Source: Hirudinaria manillensis (taxonomy: Eukaryota > Annelida > Clitellata > Hirudinida > Hirudinidae). From it: a stretch of 64,000 nt of DNA. Of this stretch, positions 1 to 11,911 are shown one piece after another (within the stretch, counting starts at the first letter, position 1; each line of letters opens with the position of its first letter). The notes beneath the pieces were generated by a model that was given only the letters and a program-made list of their open reading frames with translations, was not told the origin of the DNA and made no database searches. Location of the stretch: positions 3,428,142 through 3,492,141 of the forward strand of contig CM067532.1 in assembly GCA_034509925.1 (NCBI GenBank), read 5' to 3'. The position numbers and the translations under genes were made by a program.

Positions 1-2
1 AT

Positions 3-134
3 GTAAAAGGGATATCGGCTCATTGTATTAACTTTAGCCTTGGTTTTGCTGCTTTGTATCGCTGGTATTTCCCTGAAGATCTTAAATTGAATCGCTGGAT
101 TTGCAAACCTCCCGCCGAAACTTGGACAAAATAG
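3..134 (+). CDS. C-terminal end of an unrecognised gene (partial)
   Basis: An open frame enters from the window edge and stops at TAG 132-134. It reads about 43 residues with a hydrophobic patch (INFSLGFAALYRWYF) followed by a charged, tryptophan-containing tail ending in ETWTK. The composition is protein-like, and the position fits a gene converging on TMEM94, with an AATAAG-like signal near 183. The pattern of one short membrane segment followed by a basic tail resembles small mitochondrial inner-membrane subunits; SLGFAALY is loosely like COX6C. That is only a guess and no family is assigned. The 5' part lies outside the window. Confidence 0.3.
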   Translation, partial: VKGISAHCINFSLGFAALYRWYFPEDLKLNRWICKPPAETWTK

Positions 135-373
135 GAGAATTTGTAATTCATCTTAAATAGCAAGTGTTTCTCCTTGAATTTGCAATAAGGGCAAGGGATA
201 ATACCGAGTAGCTTTTAATGAGATCGAATGATCTTTAGTGGCAGAACAATCAACTATCTGTTTTGAATGATTAAGACCATCATTGGCTTAATTTAGTATT
301 TTCTGGTGTATACTTTCACAATATGGTTCCATATATTAGTTAGGCATTTGGATTAAAGATAAACATCAATTCT

Positions 374-379
374 TTTATT
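374..379 (-). promoter_or_regulatory. Poly(A) signal of TMEM94
   Basis: TTTATT on the + strand is AATAAA on the - strand. It lies about 40 bases beyond the TMEM94 stop codon (417-419). No other gene lies between here and the partial frame that ends at 134. Confidence 0.6.
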
Positions 380-416
380 ATAAAACAGAACTCTTATCAT
401 TGACACTGTCATTGCA

Positions 417-3400
417 TTAAAATGGAGAATTCATGCCCAGTTTGGTGCCAAAATCCAACCTTGCTCTCTTTTGATGCCGAATCCAGACTCTGAAAACACG
501 ACTTTCTCATTAACCCGCCATTCTAGTTGAAACAGAGTTACTACCTTATTTCACGTTTCTTTGCAAGTTCATGGAGACATATGAGACATGGAATCCACAG
601 TGTGGCTATCATCCAACTTGCCAATGGAATGTTTTCAATTGAATATTTACCACCGGAGGAACTAAACATCGCGAAGAACCAAGCCGCTTGAATTGAAATT
701 CTGATAAAATGGAAAACGTTTCGTGTGGCTTATTGAGATAATTAGTTGCTTAACATATACCAACAGAAGAGATGCAATGGCTGCCCAAAGCCAGTTTTGC
801 AATGGAGATCTTTTCCATAAATAGCTATATCTATGCACATTGCACATAGAAATCAGAGCTAAAAAAAGTAATTGGGAATCAAATACAAATTTCGTAATAA
901 ATTAAAAAAGTTACAAGCATGCAATTAATATGTGACTAGAACATGATGAATTAGAATAATTACAATAAATAATTTTTAGATGAATTTATTGACTCACAGA
1001 AGTAGAAAACTATCTGCAAACAGGTGAAATGCTGTGATAAGGTCAGCGCATTGTCAGTTCTCAATCCATTCCAATCACTGACCGATGTTTCATTTCTAAT
1101 ATAGATTTCATTTCATTGCATTTCATAAAATTTAATGCATTTACATGTTCTCAAATAAAATAATCAGTAAATGTTCCCAAAGTAAAGATTCTAGGGATAG
1201 CAACAAACATAAATGATATAAAAGACATTATAAAGAAAAACAAATAAAACAAGAACATCATACCTCCTGCCAAAGAACATGTGGCATTCACAGAGAGTTG
1301 AGTTCGTTCTAGGAGTGCAGCAAAATTCAAAAAGATTGACACCATGCACGACCAGGCAGATGAGAAGCGTCGGAAAGTATCGGATCAGGAAGCTTATGAT
1401 TTCCATCTTCATCCACTGCATTTGGTGGAGAGGAATAGTTTAACAATAATACTTTGCACTCCATGAAAAAATTGTCCTTAAAACTTTGGACAGATATTCA
1501 GATAATGATGTAATATTTCAAGAATATTCTATTAATGTCCCAATATTATTACCTGAAGATGAGTTAATTAAAAACTTATAACACCTTGTTGATGTTATTT
1601 GTACATGTTTCTTTATTACCAGAAAGTGGGCAGATGTTTACAGAGCAAGTGAAATATTAATTCTTGATTCTCTTAAAATATATGAATATTTAAATCATCA
1701 TATAAAGACTACTTAATATACAATGACTTGTTGGTGGTCCCTACAAACAGGAGATAACTCTCCCAGGACCAGCCGCTAGAACATCTGCCAATCATCCGAC
1801 ATGTCTCATATACGATGCTTAATCTGTATATTCATTATTTGAGAAATAAATAATTTGAAAAAGTAAATACCTGGTTAAAAACCTTTCTCTGGTGTGCACC
1901 TTGAACACCTGGTGTGACCTGGGGGAAGACCGGATTAGTCATCATAGTTATACTGAAGACTGGAACAACGACAACAGAGAGCCACAACACCAGCTGAGGA
2001 GACAAGCATGGTGGCAAGAAGAGAATGGTGTTGAGCAGCTGCAAACAACTCAAGCACAATTGCAGTGACAGGAACAATTTGGCAGTTGTCCGCATCTTTT
2101 GGCAATGTGCACGAGCCTTTTAAAGAAAAACAAGATGGTTGCAAGCTTAGATAATTTTGCAATTGATGTTTTCAAATGGCACTCAAAACACTATTAAAAA
2201 ACAAAAAAATCATCTTAATAAAGTATTTACTCTGCAAAATTTCAGCAGTTAAATTAGTTTATTATTATATAATTATTGTATTAACTTGCTAGGGGCACTA
2301 GCAATATCAACAAATAGCCTTGATTGAATAATTGAATATTCCAATTCTCTGGCATTCAGATCAGGCCACAAGCTTAGATCAGCCAGGTATCTGCAGTGTC
2401 ATTGCTAAGATTACTCCTTCCAAAAACCTCAATGGCTTTATATCACCTACAAGTTATAAATTCGCACGATGTCGGGAATGAAATCTTGACTCACGACTGA
2501 TATAAGTTTGTGAAAGTAAGAAATGTCCATCTGTTGAAACATCAGGAAGCAAGGAAGGCTGTTCATCTTGGCACTCAGTTGCAGTGGACCAAAGATGCCA
2601 GGAGGAGGATCAATGCAGCTGCTTCGTTGGTTGCAGATTTGGGGAAGCACAGGATCCTTGGATATGCTAAGATTTGGATTATTAATATTGCTGCTAATAT
2701 TCAGGGTGCTACTCAGGGTCTTTGGTTATGAACTTCGACAATAGTGTAATGTAGTAAATAGGCAAGTGAGAGAGATAGCAAGATTTCAAGACATAGACTA
2801 TTAGAAAATTCATAACTTCCAACCACCTTAAGATCAGTTATGTTAACTGAACACTTTCAGTAAACCGGACCTCCAATTATTTAGTTTGCAGATTATAACA
2901 ATACGTAAACTTAACACATCATTGCATAATGCATCATAAATACAATGCAAGGTAAATCAATACGTTTATTTTTGAAAGTAAATAAATAAATTCAGGTTAT
3001 TTAATAAAGTTAATTGTTAACTGCTAACCAAACCTGCAATCTGCCGTAAGAAACATGGACATGTTATCCATGTTCAATGAACTTCCAAGACAACAAGTTA
3101 CTTCTCCATATTCCTGCAGTATCTTCAGCATCTCACATGTTGCTGCAAAACAAGTTATAATCTCATATGAGGATCATAACATCTACAAACATAACATCAA
3201 ATACTTGAAGTTGTGCAGTCTGTGAATAGGGACACTTGCAGGGGAACATTGTCAATATTGTTGATGTGGGGTCGAATATTTTCTATGCCCTTCGGTAACT
3301 GGGCCTGAGAAGAGATAGTTTAGAGAATGGAAACTTTTTAATTGAGATTCTCTCAAGTTTTACTCACTAACTCTGTTCTGAATTTCAGAGAGTCCCTCAA

Positions 3401-6400
3401 TGTAGCTTGAATAAAGACTGGAAGAGCTGCTGGATGGAGAAACTTCATCTTTCTTCTCACTAATGAGAGGATACATGCCATCTGCTTCACTGGAGAGCTT
3501 CTTTTTTTGTTTCTTTGCCTTAGAGCCGACTTGAATATTGCAATTTAAGGATGGCTTCCTGACCAAGAGCGACTTGGAAGCCCCTTGGTGGATGGTGCTT
3601 TTTGTTACCAAAATCTCTTCTGGCGATTCCAGCTTCTCAACTTTCGAGCCATCATCGACTTTCAGCATAGGAGCACTTCCAAAGCTTTTCTTACCACTGA
3701 TGCGGAATTTTTGCCTGAAGAATGAAGAGCCAGAACATGGAGGGATCTCCTCATTTTCACCTAACAGTGAAATGTGACAATTCCAACCAGCTTCAAGGCC
3801 CATTTTCTCAGAAAATCCCTAAAACATTTAGAAGTTTTAGAACAATAACCACTATATTGGAAAAAAATTTGTTTTATTTTTATGATAAAAACTCTGCATA
3901 CCCTGCTGCGAAGTTCATTTTCTTTTGAGAAGTGAACAAATCTGATGCAATTAAGTTCCAATCTTTCAATCAGGTTCACAACTTCCTGCAATGAAACCTT
4001 TGAATGTCAAATGACTCAAATGCTGTTATTGAAACTCAGAGACAAGGAACCTGTTTTGCTTGGTACTGCATGGTTACCATGCCTATGAAGATTTGGTTGC
4101 CCAGGTACTTTAGTGGGACTTCCTTTGGGCTGACCATTCCCCCGTCGATCTGCAGACTCATGTTGCTGATTGAGTCCACGTTCTCCCAATGTCCTCGGTC
4201 ACTCGGTCTTCGTACTTCTCCGTTCAAAAAGCTGTCAAGTCAAACGATTCAAATCATTGAAGGATTGTGATAATGATACTTTGATTGAGTGTTTATGGGG
4301 AATTTAGTTACTATAGAAAAGTTAACTTTAGTTTTTGATGACACACCACACACATCTAAAATGTAAAGAAGAAAGAAATTCCTTGGACTGAGACATTAAA
4401 CATTATACTATTATAATACCTATATACCATTATAATACATTAAACATTGTAACACCTGCATACTATTATAATACATTAAACATTATAATACCTATATACT
4501 ATTATAATACACTAAATATTATAATACCTATATACCATTATAATACATTATAAAACAAATTAGAAATGTCAACATAACGCACTAAGTTCTTTATATGTAA
4601 TTTTGATAGCTTTCAAAAACTTCATCTTGAAATTAATAAAATCACTATTTGCTTTTAAAAACATTAACAACATTTAACCAGGTAATTTCCACACTCGAGA
4701 AACTATCGAATTGTGATTTCCAGCAACAACTTGAAGCACAGTGAAGCAACTATGAATATATTGAATATTTTCATCATGAAACCTTATTAACCAATCTGAT
4801 CATTCTCAACACTTGCAACACAAACTTAATAATAAAAAATATTCATTACTACTGGGTACTGGAATCACTCGTTGGTGACTCAATTGAACAAAGCAAGAAA
4901 AAGTGCAGGGACTCCTTAAGGGGTTTATCTAATTATTTAAATAATTATTATTTCCTCAATAATTAATAGACTCACAGTATTACAAGAGCAAGCCTCGTGG
5001 AAAGCATTAATCACGGAGGTAATTGAGCATGCGACCACAACATCCAATAAGTGTCCACACGCAACAGAAGAGCATGCACGACAAGCACACATCAGACTAA
5101 ACAACGAAAGCTACAAACTCCTCACCAAAACGGAAAAAACCTGTACAAACATAAAGAAAGTCCTCACCTTTATTATTAATGCTTAAATTTGGTCATCATC
5201 ATGATCATCATCATCATTTTTGGTTACCAATGGAAACATTCATTTGTTCAAATCATTAAGGTTGATACTGAAAGTTGAAAACCCAATCCAGAACAACTGA
5301 TGATAAACGAGAGAAGCAAAGGAAAAAGGAACGATAATATAATTAAAAAATAATAATGAACAGTCAAGAGTTTAATAATCTAAATAATCAGTCGATATCC
5401 TTTCATACTAAAAGAATTTTTATTATGCCAAGAGGTAAATGCCTCAATAGTAAAAGTACTTAATCAGTAATTAATTAGCACTTGAACCAATTTTAGCAGA
5501 AACTCTGTAATGATAGAACTCATGTCTTTATGCCAGCAGAACTAAAGCAATAAAAACAATAAAAAGTAAAAACAACTGCACTTTAGCTAATGTTGACAGA
5601 TGCATGAATCTTAATAAATTTCACTACTTGTCCAAACTTCCATTAACTGTTTGTTCATTCTGAACAGTCTTAATGAGAATCTCAACAAACAGCAAGAAAC
5701 ATCAACACGTGGCCACAAACAACCTCGTTTCCAGGTGCCTGAGGGAGCCAAAGAGGTTTTCAGAAACTTCAAGAAAAGATTTGAGCGACTTGAGAGGCGC
5801 ATCGCCATTGACGGGTCGATAGGAGAAGGCAGTGCAGTACGATGTCATGCTGTTTCTATGGTAGAAGTCTGCAATTTTTTTCCTGAAGTAATTTTCAGTC
5901 GAATGAGTATCTTTGGCCGAGACGAAATTCATTTCCACGGGTTCACCTCTCGGAATTTCCCAAAGGTTTGATTTCTGAGCCGTCCCAATAATCTGTGCAC
6001 ATGCTCAATAGCAAGTCGGCCATGCCTTGGGAGAAGAGCTGTTTCGTACCTTGACACAGAGAGAGATTATTAATCACAATTATAAATGGAGCAATAGCTG
6101 CATTAATACGATTTAGAGCAGATTAAAATTAATCATTTCATTGATTGGAAGTTATCGATCTTGAACAGAAGTGATCAATAGTGATCGATCATGATTGGAA
6201 GTGATTGATCATGATCGGAAGTTATCGATAGCAATGGGGATAATGAGCGCCATTCACCCGTTGAATGGTCCTTCACCAACACGCAGAACACGTTTGGCAT
6301 TGGCATCTTGTACTTTTCACGTTGAATCAGTTCCTTGCTTTCGGCAAACGAAGTCTGAAGGCGAATTGAAATTGTCTTGTTTCGATCGAGTAGAAGAGCA

Positions 6401-9400
6401 ATTTTATTATTTTTTAAAATGTTTTAATTCCACGAACGTCGTGCTGGTAGATGCCGAAAACATCTTCGGTGCTGAAGATGTCCGTGGCACGGTCCGTGAA
6501 GCCCATCTGACGGGCCAGTTCGCAGAAGCACCTATAAAATAATAAAATGATGATGATGTAGTAAGGAATTATTTACTTTATAAATTATTGCAACTGAATT
6601 GCAGTTGCATGTCAAGAATATTATGTAATTATTAAATATTTGGTTTCATTGCCACTAATCAAACAAAACCAACAGCAACAAGTACCTCCTGTTGACAACA
6701 GGCACAACCTCCTTCTGCTTCAAGGACATGCACTTGACATGATCTGCAAACTCAGTATAGTGCTCTGTTGTCTTAAGGTTGCATGTATTGAGGAGAATGC
6801 CCAACCCCTGCAATGAAAGACTACTTGTATATACATAACCACAAATTAAACATGAAATGCATCTTCAAACAAAGATGATACCAGTGGTTTCAAGGAGGAG
6901 ATGTGATTTTTCCAGGAGAAATCATCAAAGAACAATCCATTGTGATTCTGAAGCAAAAAACATTCTTGCAATGAATCCCATGTTCCAGCATCAAAACTGC
7001 ATAACATAATAATCTTATGCAAGCATTGACAGTGCTACTTTGGAACTAATAGTTTTATTATTGGTTGGATTAATCAAAAACCTCATTGCAAAATTAGTTT
7101 GTTGAACATATCTCAAATACATCAGCTATCAATTGACAGCATCAAAAGTAGAAAATATGCCCATCGTTTGATGTTACCTTGGTATCCTGAGTGAGATTCA
7201 AAACTTGACAAGCTGAACAGGATTCTATGGTTTAAATTAATATATTTTTCATATATCACCATATAATATAAATTTTACACAATAAATAATAAATTATGTA
7301 ATAATGTTAGACAAAATATTGAAATACAATCGCATCATAATGCAGTATCCTTTTTCAACCTCCAATTTTCTGATTTTTGCTGAGAACTTGTGTGAGATTC
7401 ACTGCATTGTGGTGGATGAAAGAATCGGGAGATTTCAGTGCGGGCTTGTTTTTGGTGAGAAAAAACAATTTCTCAGCGGAAGGATTGGGCCACGACAATA
7501 TGCCCTTCTTGTCAACACAGCAAAATGACTGAAAAGAGAAAGAAAATTTAAAACAATGAATTTGCTTGAAATATCAACAAATGCAAAACAAGCAAACCGT
7601 AAGGTTTCCAAGAGACTGAATCAAGTTTGATGTTCGTGGTAAGTTTTCAGACTCCCCAAGAAACAAGTCGACGAAATTCTTTGCAACTCGTTTGCATGAC
7701 GCGAATGAATTCTCTGGTACCTGAAAGCAATAAAAAAATGATTTTAGTTGACCGAGTGTGGCAGAAAATGCGAGTCAAAAACTGAAGACAACTTTTAAAC
7801 TTCCAGAGTTATTCAAATCCTCGAAGGTTAGCAGAATTCTGGTCGATCCAAACAAATTCAAAAGTTTCCAAGCCACTGGAAATGAAATTGTAAGAAGTGG
7901 AAGAACTGCTTGAACCTGAATTAAATAGAAATTTCACTGGCTGTAGAATCAGAATTAAATATTCGAATTATTTAATTAAACCATTCAAAAAGATTACTCA
8001 TATTCAGAATCAAATGACATCACAATGCTTACTTAGCATGTAAAATATATCAGAGTCATGTTCCCCTTTGAACAACAACAGATAATAAATAATATATAAT
8101 GATTGGCTCCATTTACATAGTACTCCTTCTTATAAATATCAGCATTAACTGTTTAGCATTATTCAGCATCATAATAATTGATTCAGACTGATAAACTGCT
8201 GTTACCCATTGTTATTTATAACTGGAAATCAACATAAAAGGTGCTTAATGGATGAACTGCATTGATTATTAATAATTAATAATCATAAAAAACATTCATA
8301 TTACCTGAAGAACTATAATCATGTCCATCCATGTTCCAACCACTTCTTTGAAAAACAAGTATCTCAATGTGTTCACAAAAAGCATGGATATCTGCAAACA
8401 AAACACACCCTGATATTCCTTCCTTTAAAGCTGAGCACTAAAAAGCTAACCAATAAACCAGGAATAATCTTTCGTTCACAAAAAATTGAATAAATGTTGT
8501 ACCTCTCCTTATCCAATGCACCTGCTGGTTTCTGAGTTGAATTCTCCAAAAACAGACTGCAAGGAATTAATAATTATTATAATTATTATTATTATTATTT
8601 ATAAAGTATGGTAAACATGAGCAATCAGGGAATCAAAATATTATTGAATCCGATTGAATTGCTTGCACATCAAGGTTATCAAAATCATTAACCAAAGAAA
8701 TTCACATGTGAAACATTGAGATGGAGTCTTAATTAATGAATTAATTGATTAATTAAATAAACCTTACTTGTAAACCTTGATTAGCAAGAACAGGAGATGC
8801 AAGATGGTAATGCATATTTGTTGAATTACATTGGTTAGAATCAATTAAAAGCACCTACCATGGCATGCTATGTACATTGCACAAACAAACTGAACTAGAC
8901 CATATTACTAGTTGATTTATACAAACCCAGCCTAACAGATTACAACAGAGGTAAACTGATAAACAAATAAAGCCTCACTCGAAAGCTGAGATAAACGGAG
9001 TCTCAAGAAGTATGTAAGGTTGAGGCTGTAGAGGAGAGCAGGAGGACAAGTTGTTGGATCCGTCAAGTCCCTGGAAGCTGTGAGGAGGATTGAAGACCTC
9101 ATCTCTCTCCAGGGTTGAGAGGAGATCTTTTTCTCTCGAATAATTCTGGCGAAACATTCAATAAACAAACTTGTCTCTAAATAACTGATTTAAAAGCATC
9201 ATTTAACACTGTTCTTTGCTAATTACCTTCATCAGATTGATAATAGAGGCATAACCTCATCCACTTAGCACTTCTTAGTGGTTATAAGGGATTAGAAAAT
9301 TCAATAAAACTAAATTTATCTTTTTTTTTACCAAATGTTACATAAATGAAAAAACATACAGCTAAGAACAGCATTGCTACATCAAATTAACCTTAATGGA

Positions 9401-10748
9401 GCAGCATTTTGCTGGTACATTTTGTCCTGGTCTGAGCAAGATTACATCTCCTTCGACAAGCATCGAACAAGGGAGGTTTATGACCTGGGAATCCCTGATG
9501 GTCCACTGCAGGGAGATGCACTGAGAAATTGGACAATTCAAGTTTATGTAGTTCTCAGCCATCCATTTCTGCTTCCTTGAACAATCTGTTGATAACGAGA
9601 GAAACGGGAGTTTCACAAACATTCATTTTTGGCTTTCACATTTCAACATTTCAAAAATATTCAAATTTTGAATAAAACAATAGATAAGATGGCACAGTTC
9701 AGTAATCATTCATCCTTTAATTCAATCTTCATTACTCATCACCATCAATTAAATAACTCAGTTAAATAACACATTAGATTCGTGCAGAGACATTTTATTT
9801 TCATAAGAAAGTAAATCATATGTAATGAGATCATCAGAGACCTTTGATCAATGGCCATTATCTAAACCTCTATCCAAGAAATTTCTTCATTCCGTGGGTT
9901 TTTTGCAATTGCAATTATCAATATATTTTTATTGCCTTATATACCCCTGGGAATGTCAAAGCACTTCTTACCCACTCCCATTTGTATAGTGCCCCCCCAA
10001 ACAGGCTGAGTATAAAACAACACACATAATGGCTCATTGTCTTTATTTCTACATATAGGAATGCTATCCATTTGGCCACCTGGTTGCTGAATTTGTTTTG
10101 ATCAGCAGTTACATATTTCTTATTTATACTCTAAACATTACCAAGAATTATATTTACTCTAATGGCATTTAAACTAAAAAATCTTTTATCAAATTCAAGA
10201 TATCTCTGACTGCTTTGAACTTCACATTATGCTAATTATTCAAATGTGTAACCACTTTTGATATATATTTATAACAACCAATAAATGGTCATGAGTTAAT
10301 TAATGTACCTGCCAACTCAAGAAGAAACTTGTTGGCTTTATTCACAGGTTCTTGAAGCTTAAGATGTTCATCGTATAAACTAAAGGCAATGTTGACCAGT
10401 AGGAAAAAAATTAGAATAACTTGCTCAACCAGCAACCAAGCGTCCCTGAAATGAATATATCCACTTGCAGTGCAATATAACGAGTGATTTTGTGGTCATT
10501 GATATTCTTATAACAATAATCACTGACCTTAAGCTTTGAAATGAAAATGATGTTGCTAATAAGAAACTGAATACTGCTAGGTAAACACCACTGATCCAGT
10601 TAAATGTGGAGTGCCTTGCCCGATGGTTAAATGTGGCTAGGTGTGAGGCGTAAAAACCTTTCCTTTTATGAACAAAATTGTCAAGATGCGCTTTCATCTC
10701 ATCATGCAATATCCGAAGAGCATCTTTAGTGTTATGACCGCTCAACAT
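417..10748 (-). CDS. TMEM94: TMEM94 (P-type ATPase-like membrane protein)
   Basis: This is a multi-exon gene read right to left. Exons traced, with ~ where approximate: 10528-10748, 10309-10445, 9392-9585, 8979-9145, ~8313-8396, ~7815-7918, ~7590-7722, ~7370-7525, ~6886-6955, ~6687-6810, ~6433-6532, ~6235-6345, 5947-6049, 5724-5882, 4051-4231, 3901-3985, 3368-3818, 3205-3304, 3034-3142, 2495-2708, 1871-2117, 1264-1415, 998-~1090, 765-858, 545-700, 417-489. Diagnostic matches to vertebrate TMEM94 are the actuator-like LVEGDVILLRPGQ, the degenerate phosphorylation loop CCVDKKGILSWPNPS, QIFIGMVTMQYQA, MGLEAGWNCHISL, EYGEVTCCLGSS and the strictly conserved C-terminus GTKLGMNSPF. Several membrane spans cluster near both ends. 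TMEM94 is an ER-resident P-type ATPase relative linked to Mg2+ uptake. Start MLSGHNTKDAL is chosen because it matches the family N-terminus and leads straight into an AAG|GTCAGTG donor. A short exon between 4232 and 5723 may be missed. Confidence 0.9.
4395..4554. repeat. Minisatellite, about 36-bp unit
   Basis: About four to five imperfect copies of an AT-only unit, built on ATTAAACATTATAATACC followed by TATATACTATTATAATAC, lie in a TMEM94 intron between the exons ending at 4231 and starting at 5724. Confidence 0.7.
6142..6230. repeat. Imperfect tandem repeat (GATCATGATTGGAAGTGATT-like)
   Basis: Four diverged copies of a 20-25 bp unit rich in GATCATGATTGGAAGT lie in the TMEM94 intron just before the exon at ~6235-6345. 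The unit contains many near-palindromic GATC steps. Confidence 0.55.
10490..10523 (+). repeat. Left arm of 34-bp inverted repeat around TMEM94 exon 1
   Basis: This stretch begins TTGTGGTCATTGATATTC. It matches the reverse complement of 10773-10806 at 31 of 34 positions by my alignment. It lies inside TMEM94 intron 1, four bases from the exon 1 donor end at 10528. Confidence 0.75.
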
Positions 10749-10772
10749 GCCTATTCGTTGTTCGGTATTCCC

Positions 10773-10806
10773 GTAATTATTGTTCTAAGAATATCGATGA
10801 CCACAA
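10773..10806 (-). repeat. Right arm of 34-bp inverted repeat around TMEM94 exon 1
   Basis: Partner of 10490-10523, 25 bases upstream of the TMEM94 start codon. Together the arms bracket coding exon 1 (10528-10748). Confidence 0.75.
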
Positions 10807-11393
10807 CATTCCCGAACAAGTATATGCCCTTATTTTCGCTCAAAGCATCGAAGCAATCATAGCTCCGCCAATTTGCATAAAGCCAATCGTATTTACAAAG
10901 TGTATTTACAAAGAAATTATAAATAATAAAAATTATGAATATTAATAAATGAAATATTTAATAGTAGTACAAAAAGCAAGTCGTTCAGATAAAAACAAAA
11001 ACCTCAATTACTCGGCAACCGACTGTCCAGTAGGGTGCCAATCAAAAAAATTTTTTTCGAAATTGTTTATTCCCGTTCTAGAAATTTGTTCCTTTTACAT
11101 TTCTAAGGCTATATACAAAATTTTAGATAAATAAAACGTCATTTAGAACTGTCTTTAGCATCTTGAACATTCCAATGCTTAAACATTGCGTATAATAGCG
11201 GAAATTACATGTTGCGAACATTTTACATGGTTAACTTCGATAGCAAGAAATATTTTAGGTTTTTTTCTTTAAATCTGTTTGATTTCGTACAACTTAACCT
11301 TCAAAATATTATAAAATAGCACAGACTTTAAAAAAAAATGCAAAAATTTGACTAAAATCCACTACTAGCTAGTTTCATATATTGACTGATTTC
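10807..11393. other. AT-rich spacer, TMEM94 upstream region
   Basis: No convincing coding frame, RNA gene or repeat was seen. It should hold the TMEM94 promoter and 5' UTR, but no TATA box or CpG-rich core could be pinned down. Confidence 0.4.
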
Positions 11394-11715
11394 TTAGACA
11401 GGAAAATGTTGCCTATGCATTTCAACAACCTGGAGAAGGTATTGCTTCTGATCCTCTTGATTAGTTAGTACGGAATTAAAGTCTTTTATTAAGGAGATGC
11501 CACGTTCTGCATCATCATTAACAACTTTCAATTGTTGGACTTTGTGGCTGAATGAGACCAGATAACTCAGGCACTGTCACGTAAAATTGTGACCGAAATA
11601 AATAAATTTTGAGACAAAATATTATTTTGGACATCCATCGAGCTCTGTGATATGCTCCTGGAGCACAGTGTCCAGTAAGAGGGCTTCTGGAACGAGCGGC
11701 GTCATCTAGGCCCAA
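11394..11715 (-). mobile_element. Broken remnant of a widespread repeat-encoded protein
   Basis: Two separated stretches on the - strand read like parts of one repeat-encoded protein family that I recall from many invertebrate genomes. The upstream part (within 11550-11715) contains GAYHRARWMSKIIFCLKIYLF. The downstream part (11394-~11530) contains VVNDDAERGISLIKDFN, then QYLLQVVEMHRQHFP and a stop. In relatives these blocks are far apart, so most of the middle is gone here. The element is a fossil with several breaks. I cannot assign the superfamily with certainty. No terminal repeats were found. Confidence 0.5.
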
Positions 11716-11777
11716 TAGGATCCAATAGGAAGCGATTAAGGAGAGTAACGTTTTGTTCTTATCAGACGTTTCCTAGG

Positions 11778-11785
11778 TATAAATA
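11778..11785 (+). promoter_or_regulatory. TATA-box-like motif before the Merlin-like gene
   Basis: TATAAATA lies 16 bases before an ATG at 11794. That ATG opens a 41-base exon-like stretch ending at a perfect GTGAGT donor (11835-11840). Joined to the next acceptor (CAG before 11912) the frame does not match, so the 5' exon assignment stays open. Confidence 0.35.
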
Positions 11786-11911
11786 GTGGTTTAATGGATG
11801 TTGGCACTCTTTTCGGTTTAAACGCGATCTTGAAGTGAGTGCACTTTTCCCGTGTTACTAAGCGTTTATATTATATTTATTCAGTAAAAAAATAATCTTA
11901 ATTTTTCTTCA

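Noticed and set aside
1935-2162. 75-residue - strand frame overlapping a TMEM94 exon
   Set aside because: The neighbouring frame (1871-2117) carries the conserved membrane span; this one is its shadow.
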